Shown: positions 31,830 through 40,714 of the stretch, piece after piece | Layout: each line of letters opens with the position of its first letter | Position numbering within the stretch: position 1 is the first letter of the stretch | Assembly: GCA_050433985.1 (NCBI GenBank) | Contig: JBNPWE010000012.1 | Span: forward strand, 33,658 to 97,657 | Direction of reading: 5' to 3' | Length of the DNA stretch: 64,000 bases | DNA from: JACIYW01 sp014359745 | Lineage (GTDB): Bacteria; Pseudomonadota; Alphaproteobacteria; Rhodobacterales; Rhodobacteraceae | The notes under the pieces: generated by a model | What the model was told of the DNA's origin: nothing | Database searches by the model: none | Seen by the model: only the letters and a program-made list of their open reading frames with translations | Position numbers and translations under genes: made by a program

Positions 31830-32852
31830 ATGACCCTCGTTCGCAATCCCTTTGACGCTGGCGGCTATTCGCTGGCCGAGATGACGCAGGCCATCAACAT
31901 CCTGCCCAACCTCTACACCCGCCTCGGCCAGATCGGCCTCTTCCGTTTTGAGGGCGTCACCCAACGATCGGTGATCATCGAGCAATACGAGGGCGTGCTG
32001 AACCTGCTGCCCTCCGTCCCGCTCGGGGGCCCGGCGACCGTCGGCACGCGCGAGGGGCGCTCGATGCGCAGTTTCGCCCTGCCGTGGATCCCGCATGATG
32101 ACGTCATCCTTCCGGGCGACATTCAGGGCCAGCCCGCGCTGGGCGTCTTCGATGGTGCCGACCCGCTGGTCGAAGTGATGAACCGCAAGCTGCAGCTGAT
32201 GCGCCGCAAGCACGCCCAGACCCGAGAATACATGGAGATGAACGCCCTGCGCGGCATCGTGAAGGATGGGGCCGGGACCACCCTCTACAATTACTTCACC
32301 GAATTTGGCCTCGCACAGATCTCGGTCGACTTCGTGCTGGGCACCGCTGGCACCAACGTGCAGGGCAAGGTCCGCGAGGTGCTGCGCGCCATGGAGGACA
32401 ACCTGCTGGGCGAAAGCATGACGGATGTGCATGCCCTCGTCAGCCGGGAATTCTTCGACAAGCTGATCGCGCATCCCAAGACCGAGGAGGCCTACAAGTT
32501 CTACGCCGCCACTGGCGCGCAGCCCTTGCGCCAGGACGTGCGGCGCAACTTCCCCTTCGCAGGCATCGTGTTCGAGGAGTATGCGGGCACGGTCACTCTC
32601 TCGACCAAGGCCACCGAACGCCTGATCCCGGCCAGCGAGGGCATCGCCTTTCCGCTTGGCACCATGGACACGTTCACCACCTATGGCGGCCCCGCGAACC
32701 TGCTGGAAGCGGCCAATACCCTCGGCCTGCCGCTCTACGCCCGTCAGCACCTCGACGAGAAAGGCCGCTGGATCGACCTGATGACAGAGGCCTCGATCCT
32801 GCCGGTGAACAAGCGGCCGCGCATCGCGATCCGCATTCACAGCTCGAACTGA
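31830..32852 (+). CDS. major capsid protein (lambda E family)
   Basis: 340 residues, with GGAG before ATG 31830. LAEMTQAINILPNLYTRLGQ, then RSVIIEQYEGVLNLLPSVPL and the central RKHAQTREYMEMNALRGIVK are standard for the GpE capsid family (HK97 fold). The C-terminal LYARQHLDEKGRWIDLMTEA fits too. It forms the icosahedral head. Confidence 0.93.
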   Translation: MTLVRNPFDAGGYSLAEMTQAINILPNLYTRLGQIGLFRFEGVTQRSVIIEQYEGVLNLLPSVPLGGPATVGTREGRSMRSFALPWIPHDDVILPGDIQGQPALGVFDGADPLVEVMNRKLQLMRRKHAQTREYMEMNALRGIVKDGAGTTLYNYFTEFGLAQISVDFVLGTAGTNVQGKVREVLRAMEDNLLGESMTDVHALVSREFFDKLIAHPKTEEAYKFYAATGAQPLRQDVRRNFPFAGIVFEEYAGTVTLSTKATERLIPASEGIAFPLGTMDTFTTYGGPANLLEAANTLGLPLYARQHLDEKGRWIDLMTEASILPVNKRPRIAIRIHSSN

Positions 32853-32870
32853 TCAGCGGCGGAAATCATC

Positions 32871-33185
32871 ATGACCGTCTTCGCCACCGCCATGGACCGG
32901 ATCTATGCCAACCCGTCCATGGCGGTGGCGGCGCTGTGGATCTCGGCCACCACCTCGGAGGAACGCCCGATCCGCGTCATCCGCCGCGCCCCCGATCGCA
33001 TCACCGAGTTCGGCGCTGGGCGCTTTGTCAGCGACACGATGATGGTGGACGCCCGCGTGTCCGACCTGCCCGATCCCCGCCCCGGCGATCTGATCGTGAT
33101 CGGGACCGACAGCTTCACTATCCAGGGCGAGCCAATCCGCGACCGCGAACGCCTGATCTGGTCGCTGGACCTGCGGCCATCATGA
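32871..33185 (+). CDS. head-tail joining protein
   Basis: 104 residues: MTVFATAMDRIYANPSMAVA, VSDLPDPRPGDLIVIGTDSF and TIQGEPIRDRERLIWSLDLR. The size, position after the capsid gene and beta-rich C-terminus match the FII-type head-tail connectors. Its stop overlaps the next start. Confidence 0.7.
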   Translation: MTVFATAMDRIYANPSMAVAALWISATTSEERPIRVIRRAPDRITEFGAGRFVSDTMMVDARVSDLPDPRPGDLIVIGTDSFTIQGEPIRDRERLIWSLDLRPS

Positions 33186-33811
33186 AACTGAAACTCGACA
33201 TCACGCCGGACCTCGTCGCCGCCATGGCCGCAGAGGTAAAGGCGGGTGAGAAGGCCGTCACCGCCGCCATGCGCGAGGCCGGAACCGGGCTGAAAACCGC
33301 TTGGCGCGGCCAGATCACCGGCGCGGGGCTGGGGAGGCGGCTGGCGAACTCGATCCGGAGCCAGACCTTCCCGAAGGCAGGCGAGAGCCTGAACGCGGCG
33401 GCGCTGGTCTGGTCCAAGGCCCCGGTCATCATCGGCGCGCATGACACCGGGCCACTGATCCGGTCCAAGGACGGGTTCTGGCTGGCGATCCCCACTCCGG
33501 CTGCAGGCAAGAGCAGCAAAGGCGGCCGCATCACACCCGGTGAATGGGAGCGCCGCACCGGGTTGCGGCTGCGCTTTGTCTTTCGTCGTCGCGGGCCGAG
33601 CTTGCTGGTGGCGGAAGGGCGGCTGAACACCAAGGGTCGCGCGGTGGCGTCGCGCTCGAAGACGGGGCGCGGGTTGACCACCGTGCCGATCTTCCTGCTG
33701 GTGCCGCAGGTCAAGCTGCGCAAGCGACTGGATCTGGCGCGGGATGCGGAGCGCGCTGTGGACGGGGTGCCGGGGCTGATCGTGGCGAAGTGGGTTGAGG
33801 GCAAGACCTAG
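33182..33811 (+). CDS. tail completion / minor structural protein (DUF6441-like)
   Basis: 209 residues from ATG 33182 (MKLKLDITPDLVAAMAAEVK). It is Arg/Lys-rich, with REAGTGLKTAWRGQITGAGL and GFWLAIPTPAAGKSSKGGRI. Proteins of this kind (DUF6441) occur between capsid and tail-terminator genes in Rhodobacterales phages. The upstream extension of the frame overlaps the previous gene and is not used. A reverse-oriented two-gene insertion follows directly. Confidence 0.75.
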   Translation: MKLKLDITPDLVAAMAAEVKAGEKAVTAAMREAGTGLKTAWRGQITGAGLGRRLANSIRSQTFPKAGESLNAAALVWSKAPVIIGAHDTGPLIRSKDGFWLAIPTPAAGKSSKGGRITPGEWERRTGLRLRFVFRRRGPSLLVAEGRLNTKGRAVASRSKTGRGLTTVPIFLLVPQVKLRKRLDLARDAERAVDGVPGLIVAKWVEGKT

Positions 33812-33865
33812 CCTGAACAATGGACTCAAGAGGGGCGAACTGTATCAGGTAAATATTCCAACACC

Positions 33866-34651
33866 TTAGGCTGCAACCCTAGGGGCGCTCGAAACAAACT
33901 GGACGACTTTGGCGACGGCCTGCCTTTCGTCACCTTCATAAACGCCGACTGAGTCCAGCCTATTCATGGCTCGGGTCCGTGTATGCTTGGAAACAGCATT
34001 TTCACGCTCCAGCAGCGCCGCAACCAACGGCCGGGTTTCACCGGCGCCCTGAGTTTCGGACCGAAGAAGCATAGCCTCAACTAGCGATAGGTCATTCTGC
34101 GCAAGATACAGAGCCACCGGGGCGCGGCCAGCTTGCCGCAGGACCAGATCAGCGCGCAAATCTGCGCTTTGCTCATCTGCTGGAGCGTTCTCCAGTATTT
34201 CGACGTCTGAAGGCAATGACGATGAAAGCGCTGTCCGCACGTCTTCCTTGAACGTGCTGCGAACGCGATCTGCCGTCATCTGTACCAGATCAGAAACCCT
34301 CACGAGGGCCACAATGAGACGGATCGCGTGCGCAGGAATGTCGGATTTCGAGATTGGACCTGTCGAAATTTCCAGTCCATCTTCATCGAATGCAGCATCA
34401 GCAGTTTCGAGGATCGACGCGAGCGCCTTCCTCCTTTGATCTGACGCAAGATCGTAGCCGGATGCGATCAGTGACGGCAGCAACCGCCCGGCATCTTCCA
34501 GTTTCCAGTGGCCGGTGCTGTCGGGGCCGATCGCATACAGACCCGCTGGATCGCCTTCGATTTCAAACAGTGTCGTGCTGATGCCGAAGCCACAAGGAAG
34601 CTCCGTCACGCTGACACTGTCACAAAAGGCTTTGCAGAGTTCCTGCTTCAC
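33866..34651 (-). CDS. DUF1828-like protein (second gene of reversed moron)
   Basis: 261 residues. The N-terminal half (LCKAFCDSVSVTELPCGFGI, HWKLEDAGRLLPSLIASGYD) resembles the DUF1828 domain and the C-terminal half is the part sometimes called DUF1829. No catalytic motif is obvious. It is translated together with the upstream gene (4-base overlap at 34648-34651) against the direction of all head and tail genes, in DNA visibly poorer in G+C. Proteins of this type occur sporadically in prophages and islands. I infer a lysogenic-conversion or defence function, but nothing in the sequence proves it. Confidence 0.8.
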   Translation of the reverse strand: MKQELCKAFCDSVSVTELPCGFGISTTLFEIEGDPAGLYAIGPDSTGHWKLEDAGRLLPSLIASGYDLASDQRRKALASILETADAAFDEDGLEISTGPISKSDIPAHAIRLIVALVRVSDLVQMTADRVRSTFKEDVRTALSSSLPSDVEILENAPADEQSADLRADLVLRQAGRAPVALYLAQNDLSLVEAMLLRSETQGAGETRPLVAALLERENAVSKHTRTRAMNRLDSVGVYEGDERQAVAKVVQFVSSAPRVAA

Positions 34652-35145
34652 AGTAAGGGCTCGTCGCTATCGCCGCGTGCATGCGGCAGGTTGAAAAGGC
34701 TGTGAGCGACAGAAATCGCCCAGTCATCGAAGCCCGATATCACATCGGTGCCGAACCGGCTATCTCCTCCGCAAGGCCGCTTCCGGGCATCAGCACCGAT
34801 GACGACGCCGCTTTGTTTCGTCTCATACGGCTGGTAGTGAACATGCCAACCTGGATGCGATCCATGGTGCTCGATCCGACATAGTACGGTCATGTCACGG
34901 TCCACCAAGTGACCAAGCATTGCCATGAACTCCTGCTTCTCCGCCTTGTGGGCAAGCAAAACGCGGTATTGCTCACCGCTCACCGCAAACGAAATCAGAC
35001 GCCAAGTCCAAGTTCCCGCCAAACGATAGGAGTGGTTGCTGCGAAGGGGAAACGCGGTCTTTGGCATCTTCTTGCCAGTTGTCCAATTTCCGGTGCTAAC
35101 CTGATCTTTACCTGCGGACCGGACCCACGCTGCGCCCTTTGCCAT
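34648..35145 (-). CDS. unknown protein (first gene of reversed moron)
   Basis: 165 residues beginning MAKGAAWVRSAGKDQVSTGN. Central segments are TWTWRLISFAVSGEQYRVLL, VDRDMTVLCRIEHHGSHPGW and HVHYQPYETKQSGV. The His-rich stretch EHHGSHPGWHVH could bind metal. No known family is recognised. It is the promoter-proximal partner of the DUF1828-like gene and the two probably work together. A candidate operator, TTCGC-AAAAC-GCGAA, lies at 35186-35200 in the 127-base gap to the next tail gene. Confidence 0.75.
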   Translation of the reverse strand: MAKGAAWVRSAGKDQVSTGNWTTGKKMPKTAFPLRSNHSYRLAGTWTWRLISFAVSGEQYRVLLAHKAEKQEFMAMLGHLVDRDMTVLCRIEHHGSHPGWHVHYQPYETKQSGVVIGADARKRPCGGDSRFGTDVISGFDDWAISVAHSLFNLPHARGDSDEPLL

Positions 35146-35185
35146 AACTGCTCCAAATCACCTTTTTGCCAAAAATAGCACAGAC

Positions 35186-35200
35186 TTCGCAAAACGCGAA
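35186..35200. promoter_or_regulatory. inverted repeat in the moron promoter region
   Basis: TTCGC, AAAAC, GCGAA: a 5-bp perfect inverted repeat 41-55 bases upstream of the minus-strand start at 35145. The surrounding A+T-rich stretch (CAAAAAGGTGATTTGG on the minus strand) could hold the promoter. Both are inferences from sequence alone. Confidence 0.4.
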
Positions 35201-35272
35201 CGAATCCCGAAGGAGACTTTGTGGGCATCGCTATTGAGGTTTTCCAGAGTTGCAAGCACAGGAACGAATAGG

Positions 35273-35695
35273 ATGCCCACCAGCCGCGAAACCGTCCTCG
35301 CCGCGCTGCATGCGCGGCTGCAGCCGCTTGCAGCCCTTGTTCTGCGCGATGACGTGCTGCCCGAACGGATCCCAGCAGCCGGTCTGATCATCCTGCGGGA
35401 CGGCCAGCCGGGTGAGCCGGAGGTGACGCTGTCGCCCCTGCGCTACCATTATCAGCACCACGCCGAGTTGGAGGTCGTCGTCCAGGCGGGCACCGGTCGG
35501 GCCAGCGCCTTCGACACCCTGATCGCCAGTATAGGCTCGGCGTTGGAGGCCGACCGCACCCTCGGCGGCCTCTGCGATTGGGTCGAACCCGAAGCGCCGG
35601 CGTCGGTCGATCTGCCCATCGAGGGCGCGGCGGCGCTGAAAGCGGCGGTGATCACCGTCATCTTGCACTATTCCACCACCGGCCCTCTGGCCTGA
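35273..35695 (+). CDS. tail terminator / minor tail protein (gpU-like position)
   Basis: 140 residues from ATG 35273 (MPTSRETVLAALHARLQPLA). LRYHYQHHAELEVVVQAGTG followed by AFDTLIASIGSALEADRTLG fits small tail-terminator proteins that cap the tail tube. The slot between head-tail joining genes and the tube gene is that of lambda Z/U. The assignment is by order and general resemblance. Confidence 0.7.
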   Translation: MPTSRETVLAALHARLQPLAALVLRDDVLPERIPAAGLIILRDGQPGEPEVTLSPLRYHYQHHAELEVVVQAGTGRASAFDTLIASIGSALEADRTLGGLCDWVEPEAPASVDLPIEGAAALKAAVITVILHYSTTGPLA

Positions 35696-35720
35696 CACCC
35701 CCAACATTGAGGAGACCCCC

Positions 35721-36659
35721 ATGGCACGTGCGCAAGGCGCGCGGGCGCAGATGGCGCTCGCGTTCGAGACGACCTATGGAACGCCCCCCGTAGGCGGTTT
35801 CACGAAGATGCCCTTTGCCAGCACCTCGCTGGGATCGGAACAGCCGCTCCTGAACTCAGAACTGCTGGGCTATGGCCGCGATCCTCTGGCCCCGATCAAG
35901 GACGCGGTGACGGCGGATGGCGATGTGGTGGTGCCGATCGATGCCGCGGGCTTCGGGTTCTGGCTCAAGGCGGCGTTTGGCGATCCGACCAGCACTGGCA
36001 TTGGGCCCTACACCCACGAATTTCGGTCGGGCAGTTGGACGCTGCCCTCGATGTCGATCGAGACCGGCATGCCGGAGGTGCCGCGCTATGCGATGTATTC
36101 CGGCTGCGTGCTGGATCAGCTGAGCTGGCAGGTGCAGCGCGCGGGGCTGTTGACGGCCACCGCGCGGCTAGTGGCGCAGGGTGAGGCGATTGCCACCACA
36201 TCCGCCGCAGGCACGCCTGCCGATCTGGCGCTGAAACGGTTTGGCCACTTCAACGGCGCAATCAGCCGCAACGGCACGGCGCTGGGCAACGTGGTCTCGG
36301 CCGAGATCACCTACGCCAACAACCTCGACCGGATCGAGACCATCCGCAGCGACGGCAGGATCGACGGGGCCGACCCAAGCATCGCAGCCCTCACGGGGCG
36401 CATCGAGGTCCGCTTTGCCGACAGCACGCTGGTGAGCCAGGCCATCAACGGCAATCCCGCCGAGATCAGCTTCGCCTATGTCCTCCCCTCGGGCGAAAGC
36501 TTCACCTTCACCGTGCACGCCGTCTATTTGCCGCGACCCCGGATCGAGATTTCCGGACCGCAGGGCGTGCAGGCCACCTTCGACTGGCAAGCGGCGCGCG
36601 ACACCGTGGTGGGCCGAATGTGCACCGCAACCCTGATCAACGATCTGGAGGCCTATTGA
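35721..36659 (+). CDS. tail tube (major tail) protein
   Basis: 312 residues, GGAGACCCCC before ATG 35721. RAQMALAFETTYGTPPVGGF, then the barrel-forming region and SIETGMPEVPRYAMYSGCVL are typical of the phage tail-tube family found in lambda-like siphophages of Rhodobacterales. It stacks in rings to make the tail tube. Its stop overlaps the chaperone gene start (TGATG). Confidence 0.85.
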   Translation: MARAQGARAQMALAFETTYGTPPVGGFTKMPFASTSLGSEQPLLNSELLGYGRDPLAPIKDAVTADGDVVVPIDAAGFGFWLKAAFGDPTSTGIGPYTHEFRSGSWTLPSMSIETGMPEVPRYAMYSGCVLDQLSWQVQRAGLLTATARLVAQGEAIATTSAAGTPADLALKRFGHFNGAISRNGTALGNVVSAEITYANNLDRIETIRSDGRIDGADPSIAALTGRIEVRFADSTLVSQAINGNPAEISFAYVLPSGESFTFTVHAVYLPRPRIEISGPQGVQATFDWQAARDTVVGRMCTATLINDLEAY

Positions 36660-37096
36660 TGATCCGCCTGAACCTGACCGCCGGCCCCGAATGGCTGGAC
36701 CTCGCCCCCGGCCTGCGCCTGCAGGTCGCCCCTCTGACCACCGCCGTGATGGTCTCGGCCCGCGCCGATGCTGCCGTCGAGGCCCTGCCCCAGGATGCCA
36801 GTCAGGAAGACCTGGCGCTCGCCATGGCCAAGGCCATCGCCCGCCGCGCCGTGCTGGATTGGGAGGGCGTGGGCGATGACGAAGGCAATCCAGTGCTGGT
36901 CACGCCCGAGGGCATTGATGCCCTGCTGGAAATCTGGCCGGTCTTTGAGGCGTTCCAGACCTCTTATGTCGCGCGGGGTCTCATTCTGGACGCGGAAAAA
37001 AACGCCTCCGCGCCCTCGCCGACTGGTCCTTCGGCGGGGGCGACCGATACTGCGCAGCCTGTTCCGGCCCCTGCCCCGACTGCCCCGCAAGACTGA
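36659..37096 (+). CDS. tail assembly chaperone gpG-like
   Basis: 145 residues from ATG 36659 (MIRLNLTAGPEWLDLAPGLR). The protein is helical and acidic, with a Pro/Ala-rich tail, in the position of lambda gpG between tube and tape measure genes. Near its end GCG GAA AAA AAC contains the slippery heptamer A AAA AAC at 36997-37003, allowing a -1 shift into the T frame. The unshifted form is the abundant chaperone. Confidence 0.85.
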   Translation: MIRLNLTAGPEWLDLAPGLRLQVAPLTTAVMVSARADAAVEALPQDASQEDLALAMAKAIARRAVLDWEGVGDDEGNPVLVTPEGIDALLEIWPVFEAFQTSYVARGLILDAEKNASAPSPTGPSAGATDTAQPVPAPAPTAPQD

Positions 37097-37326
37097 GCCG
37101 ACCCAAGACGAAGGAAGGCTGGCAGGTCTGGGATCTGGTCGGCCGCCTTGGCGGGCAGTTGCGCGTGATCCCCGGCGCGGTCTTGGGCTGGGACATGGGC
37201 GCGGCCCTCGCGATGGCGCAGGCGCTGGGCATCGCCCCCCTGATCGCCGCCGAACTGCTGCCCGAGATCGAGGCGGTGATGGTGCGCAAACTCAACGAAG
37301 AGATGGAAGGAAGCCGCGATGGCTGA
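36659..37326 (+). CDS. tail assembly chaperone gpGT-like, made by -1 frameshift
   Basis: After the A AAA AAC site at 36997-37003 the -1 frame is open to TGA 37324-37326 and has no start codon of its own. The shifted part reads KKRLRALADWSFGGGDRYCA then ACSGPCPDCPARLSRPKTKE, GWQVWDLVGRLGGQLRVIPG, and ends ELLPEIEAVMVRKLNEEMEG. The product is about 222 residues, and the four-Cys segment may bind zinc. In lambda the T part recruits the tube protein and G binds the tape measure. The overlap with the tape measure start (37319) is normal. Confidence 0.85.
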
Positions 37327-39766
37327 GAAACGCGTGTCCGTCCGCCTCGTGGCGGAAGGCGGCCGCCAGGTGCGTGCAGAGCTCGAGGGCGTGGGCGCGG
37401 CTGGCGCGCGCGGCTTTGGCCGTCTCAGCCGCGAGATGGATCTGGCCAATGCCCGCGTTGCCGCCTTTGCCCGCCGCGCCACGCTGGCCGCCGCCGCCGT
37501 CACGGCCGCGCTCGCCGCCGCCGGGGCCGCGATGATCCGCTCGGGGCTGCAGACGGTGGACGCGCAGGCCAAGCTCGCGGCCTCGCTCGGCACGACCGTG
37601 GCCAGCATTCAGGTGCTGGAGCGCGCGGGCGATCTGGCGGGTGTGTCGATGGGTCAGGTCGAACAGGCCACCGTGCAGCTGACACGGCGGCTGAGCCAGG
37701 CCGCTGCCGGGACCGGCCCCGCCGTGGACGCCCTGCGCCGCCTGCGGCTCTCGGCCGAGGATCTGCAACGCCTGCCGCTGGATCAACGCATCGCCACCAT
37801 TCAGGAGGCGCTGGGCCAGTTTGTGCCAGAGGCCGAGCGCGCCGCTGTCGCCTCGCAGCTCTTTGGCGACCGGGCAGCACTGGTGTTCACCCGGATCGAC
37901 ACGGCCACCTTGCGGCAAGCGACGGCAGATGTGCAGGATTTCGGGGTGGTGGTCTCGGAGGCTGACGCCAGCCAGATCCAGCGCACCAATGACGCGATCT
38001 CCCGGCTGGGGCTGATCTGGCGCGGGGTCTCGAACCAACTGGCGGTGGCGGCGGCCCCGGCGCTTGAGGCTGTCGCCAATGCGCTGGCCGCTGTCGCGCG
38101 CACCACCGGGCCACTGGGGACTGCGATCAAGGCGCTTTTTGACAATATCGGACGGCTGGCGTCCATCGCCGCGACCTTTGCCGCCCTCATGGCCGGGCGC
38201 TGGGTGGCCGGACTGGCAGCGGCGGCGCTCTCGGTGCGCGGGCTGGCGACCGGGTTGGTCGTCCTGCGAGGAGCGCTGATCCGCACCGGGATCGGCGCGC
38301 TGATTGTGGGTGCGGGCGAGCTGGTGTTCCAGTTCACAAGGCTGGTCGCGGGCGCAGGCGGCGTGGGCGGGGCGTTCCGGCTGCTGGGGGATCTCGCCAA
38401 AGAGGTCTGGTCGCGCATGGGACTGGCGCTCGACGCAGCCCTTGCCAACATGGCGGCGGGCTGGGAGGAGCTGAAGGCATCCGGCCTGTCGGCACTTGAG
38501 GGCACCATCGCAGGCGTGGTGAGCTTCGGCGACCGGACGGCGGCGATCTTTCAGGGGGCCTTTGATGCCGCCGTGGCGATCTGGGAGCGACTGCCCGGTG
38601 CCATCGGGGACTTCGCCTTCCAGGCCGCGAACGGGCTGATCTCCGGCGTCGAGGCGATGCTGAACGGCGTCGTCACCCGCATCAACCGCTTCATCGAAAG
38701 CTTGAACGCGGCCCTTGCCCTGCTGCCGGAATGGGCCACCGGCGAGGGCGGCGTGCGGATCGGCACGCTGGATCAGGTGGGCCTCGCACGGATCGGCAAT
38801 CCGTTTGAAGGCTCTGCCGAAGCGGCGGGCACTGCGGCAGCCGATGCCTTTTCGGCCGCCCTGTCGCGCAGCTTCCTGGAACCCCCCGATCTTGGCCTCG
38901 GCGCGATGGCCGAGGATGCCCGCACCCGCGCCGATGGGTTTCGCGAGGCGGCGGGCGTGCTGGCCGATGCCGCCGGGCGACCGCTCGCCAGTCTGCAGGC
39001 ACTGCGCGACGCGATGACCGGCAGCGGGGCGGAGGCCGACGCCGCGCTGGCCGGGGCCGCCGCCGCAGCAGCCGCGCTGGGCGAGGAACTTGACGACACT
39101 GGCGGTGCCGCAGGTCGCGCCGGGGCGGCTGGTCGCGCTGCGGGGACCGCGACCGCTGAAGGCGCAAAAACCGCCCTGACCGGCTGGACCGCCGTCACCG
39201 CCACGCTGGCCGACTATGCCGCCAGGGCCCGCGACATTGGCGGCGACATAGGTCAGACACTGGTCGGGGCCTTCCAGAGCGCCGAGAATGCGGTGGGCGA
39301 GTTTGTGAAGACCGGCAAGCTCGACTTCGGCGATCTGGTCACGTCGATGATCGCCGATCTGGCCAAACTGGCGGCGCGGCGCTTCATTCTCGGGCCGATC
39401 GCCAATGCCCTGTCGGGCGCGCTGGGCGGTGCGGGCGGGTTGTTCGCCAGCATCCTGCACGCGGGCGGCGTGGTCGGATCGCCGGGCCCCGGTCGCATGG
39501 TGCCAGCGCTGGCCTTTGCCAATGCGCCGCGCATGCACGCGGGTGGCTTTGCCGGACTGCGCCCGGACGAGGTTCCGGCGATCCTGCAACGCGGCGAACG
39601 GGTGCTGTCGCGTCGAGAGGCGGCTGGCTTTGGCCAGGGACAGTCCGCAGCACCTGCCGTCAATGTCACCATCAACGCGCGTGACGCCGACAGCTTCCGG
39701 CAGTCCAGAACACAGGTCGCCGCCGACATTGCCCGCGCGGTGTCGCTGGGCCAGAGGGGCATATGA
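37319..39766 (+). CDS. tail tape measure protein
   Basis: 815 residues. It is Ala-rich and helical, with hydrophobic segments (about 50-75 and 275-345: AATFAALMAGRWVAGLAAAA, TGIGALIVGAGELVFQFTRL). The C-terminal GFAGLRPDEVPAILQRGERV and LSRREAAGF is the signature of lambda-family tape measures. Its length would set a tail of roughly 120 nm by the usual 0.15 nm per residue rule. A very long antisense frame (37292-39589) is a base-composition artefact. Confidence 0.92.
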   Translation: MAEKRVSVRLVAEGGRQVRAELEGVGAAGARGFGRLSREMDLANARVAAFARRATLAAAAVTAALAAAGAAMIRSGLQTVDAQAKLAASLGTTVASIQVLERAGDLAGVSMGQVEQATVQLTRRLSQAAAGTGPAVDALRRLRLSAEDLQRLPLDQRIATIQEALGQFVPEAERAAVASQLFGDRAALVFTRIDTATLRQATADVQDFGVVVSEADASQIQRTNDAISRLGLIWRGVSNQLAVAAAPALEAVANALAAVARTTGPLGTAIKALFDNIGRLASIAATFAALMAGRWVAGLAAAALSVRGLATGLVVLRGALIRTGIGALIVGAGELVFQFTRLVAGAGGVGGAFRLLGDLAKEVWSRMGLALDAALANMAAGWEELKASGLSALEGTIAGVVSFGDRTAAIFQGAFDAAVAIWERLPGAIGDFAFQAANGLISGVEAMLNGVVTRINRFIESLNAALALLPEWATGEGGVRIGTLDQVGLARIGNPFEGSAEAAGTAAADAFSAALSRSFLEPPDLGLGAMAEDARTRADGFREAAGVLADAAGRPLASLQALRDAMTGSGAEADAALAGAAAAAAALGEELDDTGGAAGRAGAAGRAAGTATAEGAKTALTGWTAVTATLADYAARARDIGGDIGQTLVGAFQSAENAVGEFVKTGKLDFGDLVTSMIADLAKLAARRFILGPIANALSGALGGAGGLFASILHAGGVVGSPGPGRMVPALAFANAPRMHAGGFAGLRPDEVPAILQRGERVLSRREAAGFGQGQSAAPAVNVTINARDADSFRQSRTQVAADIARAVSLGQRGI

Positions 39767-40392
39767 TGGCGTTTCATGAGGTGCGCTTTCCCGACAACAT
39801 CAGCCGCGGGGCACGCGGCGGGCCGGAGCGGCGCACACAGGTGGTGGAATTGGCGAGCGGTGACGAGGAACGCAATGCCAGCTGGGCCAATTCGCGCCGC
39901 CGCTATGATGTGGCCTACGGCATCCGCCGCGCTGACGATCTGGCGGCGGTGGTGGCCTTCTTTGAGGCGAGAGGCGGGCGCCTGCATGGGTTTCGCTTCA
40001 AGGACTGGGCGGATTATAAATCCGCCCTGCCGTCGCAGCCGGTCGCCCCAACCGATCAGCTGATCGGCACCGGCAATGGGGCCGTCACCAGCTTCGCCCT
40101 TCTGAAGCACTACGCCTCCGGTGCCCAAAACTGGACCCGCGCCATTGCCAAACCGGTCGTGGGGAGCGTTCGCCTTGCCCTGAACGGGGTCGAGCAGATG
40201 TCGGGCTGGAGCGCTGATCCCACCACCGGCAGCGTCACCTTCATCACCGCTCCCGGCGCGGGCGTAGCGATCACGGCGGGCTACGAGTTCGACGTGCCGG
40301 TGCGGTTTGACACCGACACGCTCGACGTCACCCTCGATCTTGAACGGCTCGGGTCGATCACCTCCATTCCGCTCATCGAGATCCGGCGGTAG
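39763..40392 (+). CDS. DUF2460 tail-tip protein (GTA ORFg12-like)
   Basis: 209 residues, ATG 39763 overlapping the tape measure stop. FPDNISRGARGGPERRTQVV, NSRRRYDVAYGIRRADDLAA and FFEARGGRLHGFRFKDWADY are the DUF2460 signature. This protein family forms the distal tail (Dit-like) ring in Rhodobacter GTA. It starts the GTA-like tail-tip module. Confidence 0.92.
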   Translation: MMAFHEVRFPDNISRGARGGPERRTQVVELASGDEERNASWANSRRRYDVAYGIRRADDLAAVVAFFEARGGRLHGFRFKDWADYKSALPSQPVAPTDQLIGTGNGAVTSFALLKHYASGAQNWTRAIAKPVVGSVRLALNGVEQMSGWSADPTTGSVTFITAPGAGVAITAGYEFDVPVRFDTDTLDVTLDLERLGSITSIPLIEIRR

Positions 40393-40449
40393 GGGCACGG
40401 CTCAGGCCACGCACAGATGGCAGTTGCGCCCTCACGGATGCGGTCGTCG

Positions 40450-40698
40450 TTAGCGGGTTCGGGGGCCGGGCTTGCGGATCAGCGGCACAACCCGGTTCTC
40501 CTCCGGCGGCGTGGCCTGCTTCAAGGCGTCCAGAAATGCGTCAACCTTCACCACATCAATGGTCAGATCGGCATCCTCAAGTGGGACCGCAGGCGCGGCC
40601 TCGCTGTCGTCATCTGGGTCGTCGGGAATATCCTGCGTCATCACCACCGCCCTCTCACGCAACTCGGGTCCCCAGTTAGTTGGCTGCCGTTGCGACAC
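40450..40698 (-). CDS. possible small acidic protein on the opposite strand
   Basis: 82 residues, MSQRQPTNWGPELRERAVVM then a strongly acidic segment QDIPDDPDDDSEAAPAVPLE and VVKVDAFLDALKQATPPEEN. It fills most of a 322-base gap between two tail genes, where plus-strand coding is not convincing, and its composition is protein-like. There are no homologues I recognise. It could be a second reversed moron or a chance frame. Confidence 0.4.
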   Translation of the reverse strand: MSQRQPTNWGPELRERAVVMTQDIPDDPDDDSEAAPAVPLEDADLTIDVVKVDAFLDALKQATPPEENRVVPLIRKPGPRTR

Positions 40699-40714
40699 AT
40701 ATCAAGGTTTATCC

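Noticed and set aside
30693..32840. 715-residue minus-strand frame across protease, decoration and capsid genes
   Set aside because: It crosses three well-supported plus-strand genes and shows no motif.
37292..39589. 765-residue open frame antisense to the tape measure gene
   Set aside because: Composition is that of a shadow frame in high-G+C DNA (rich in Arg, Gly, His, Gln), no ribosome site, and the plus strand carries a clear tape measure protein.
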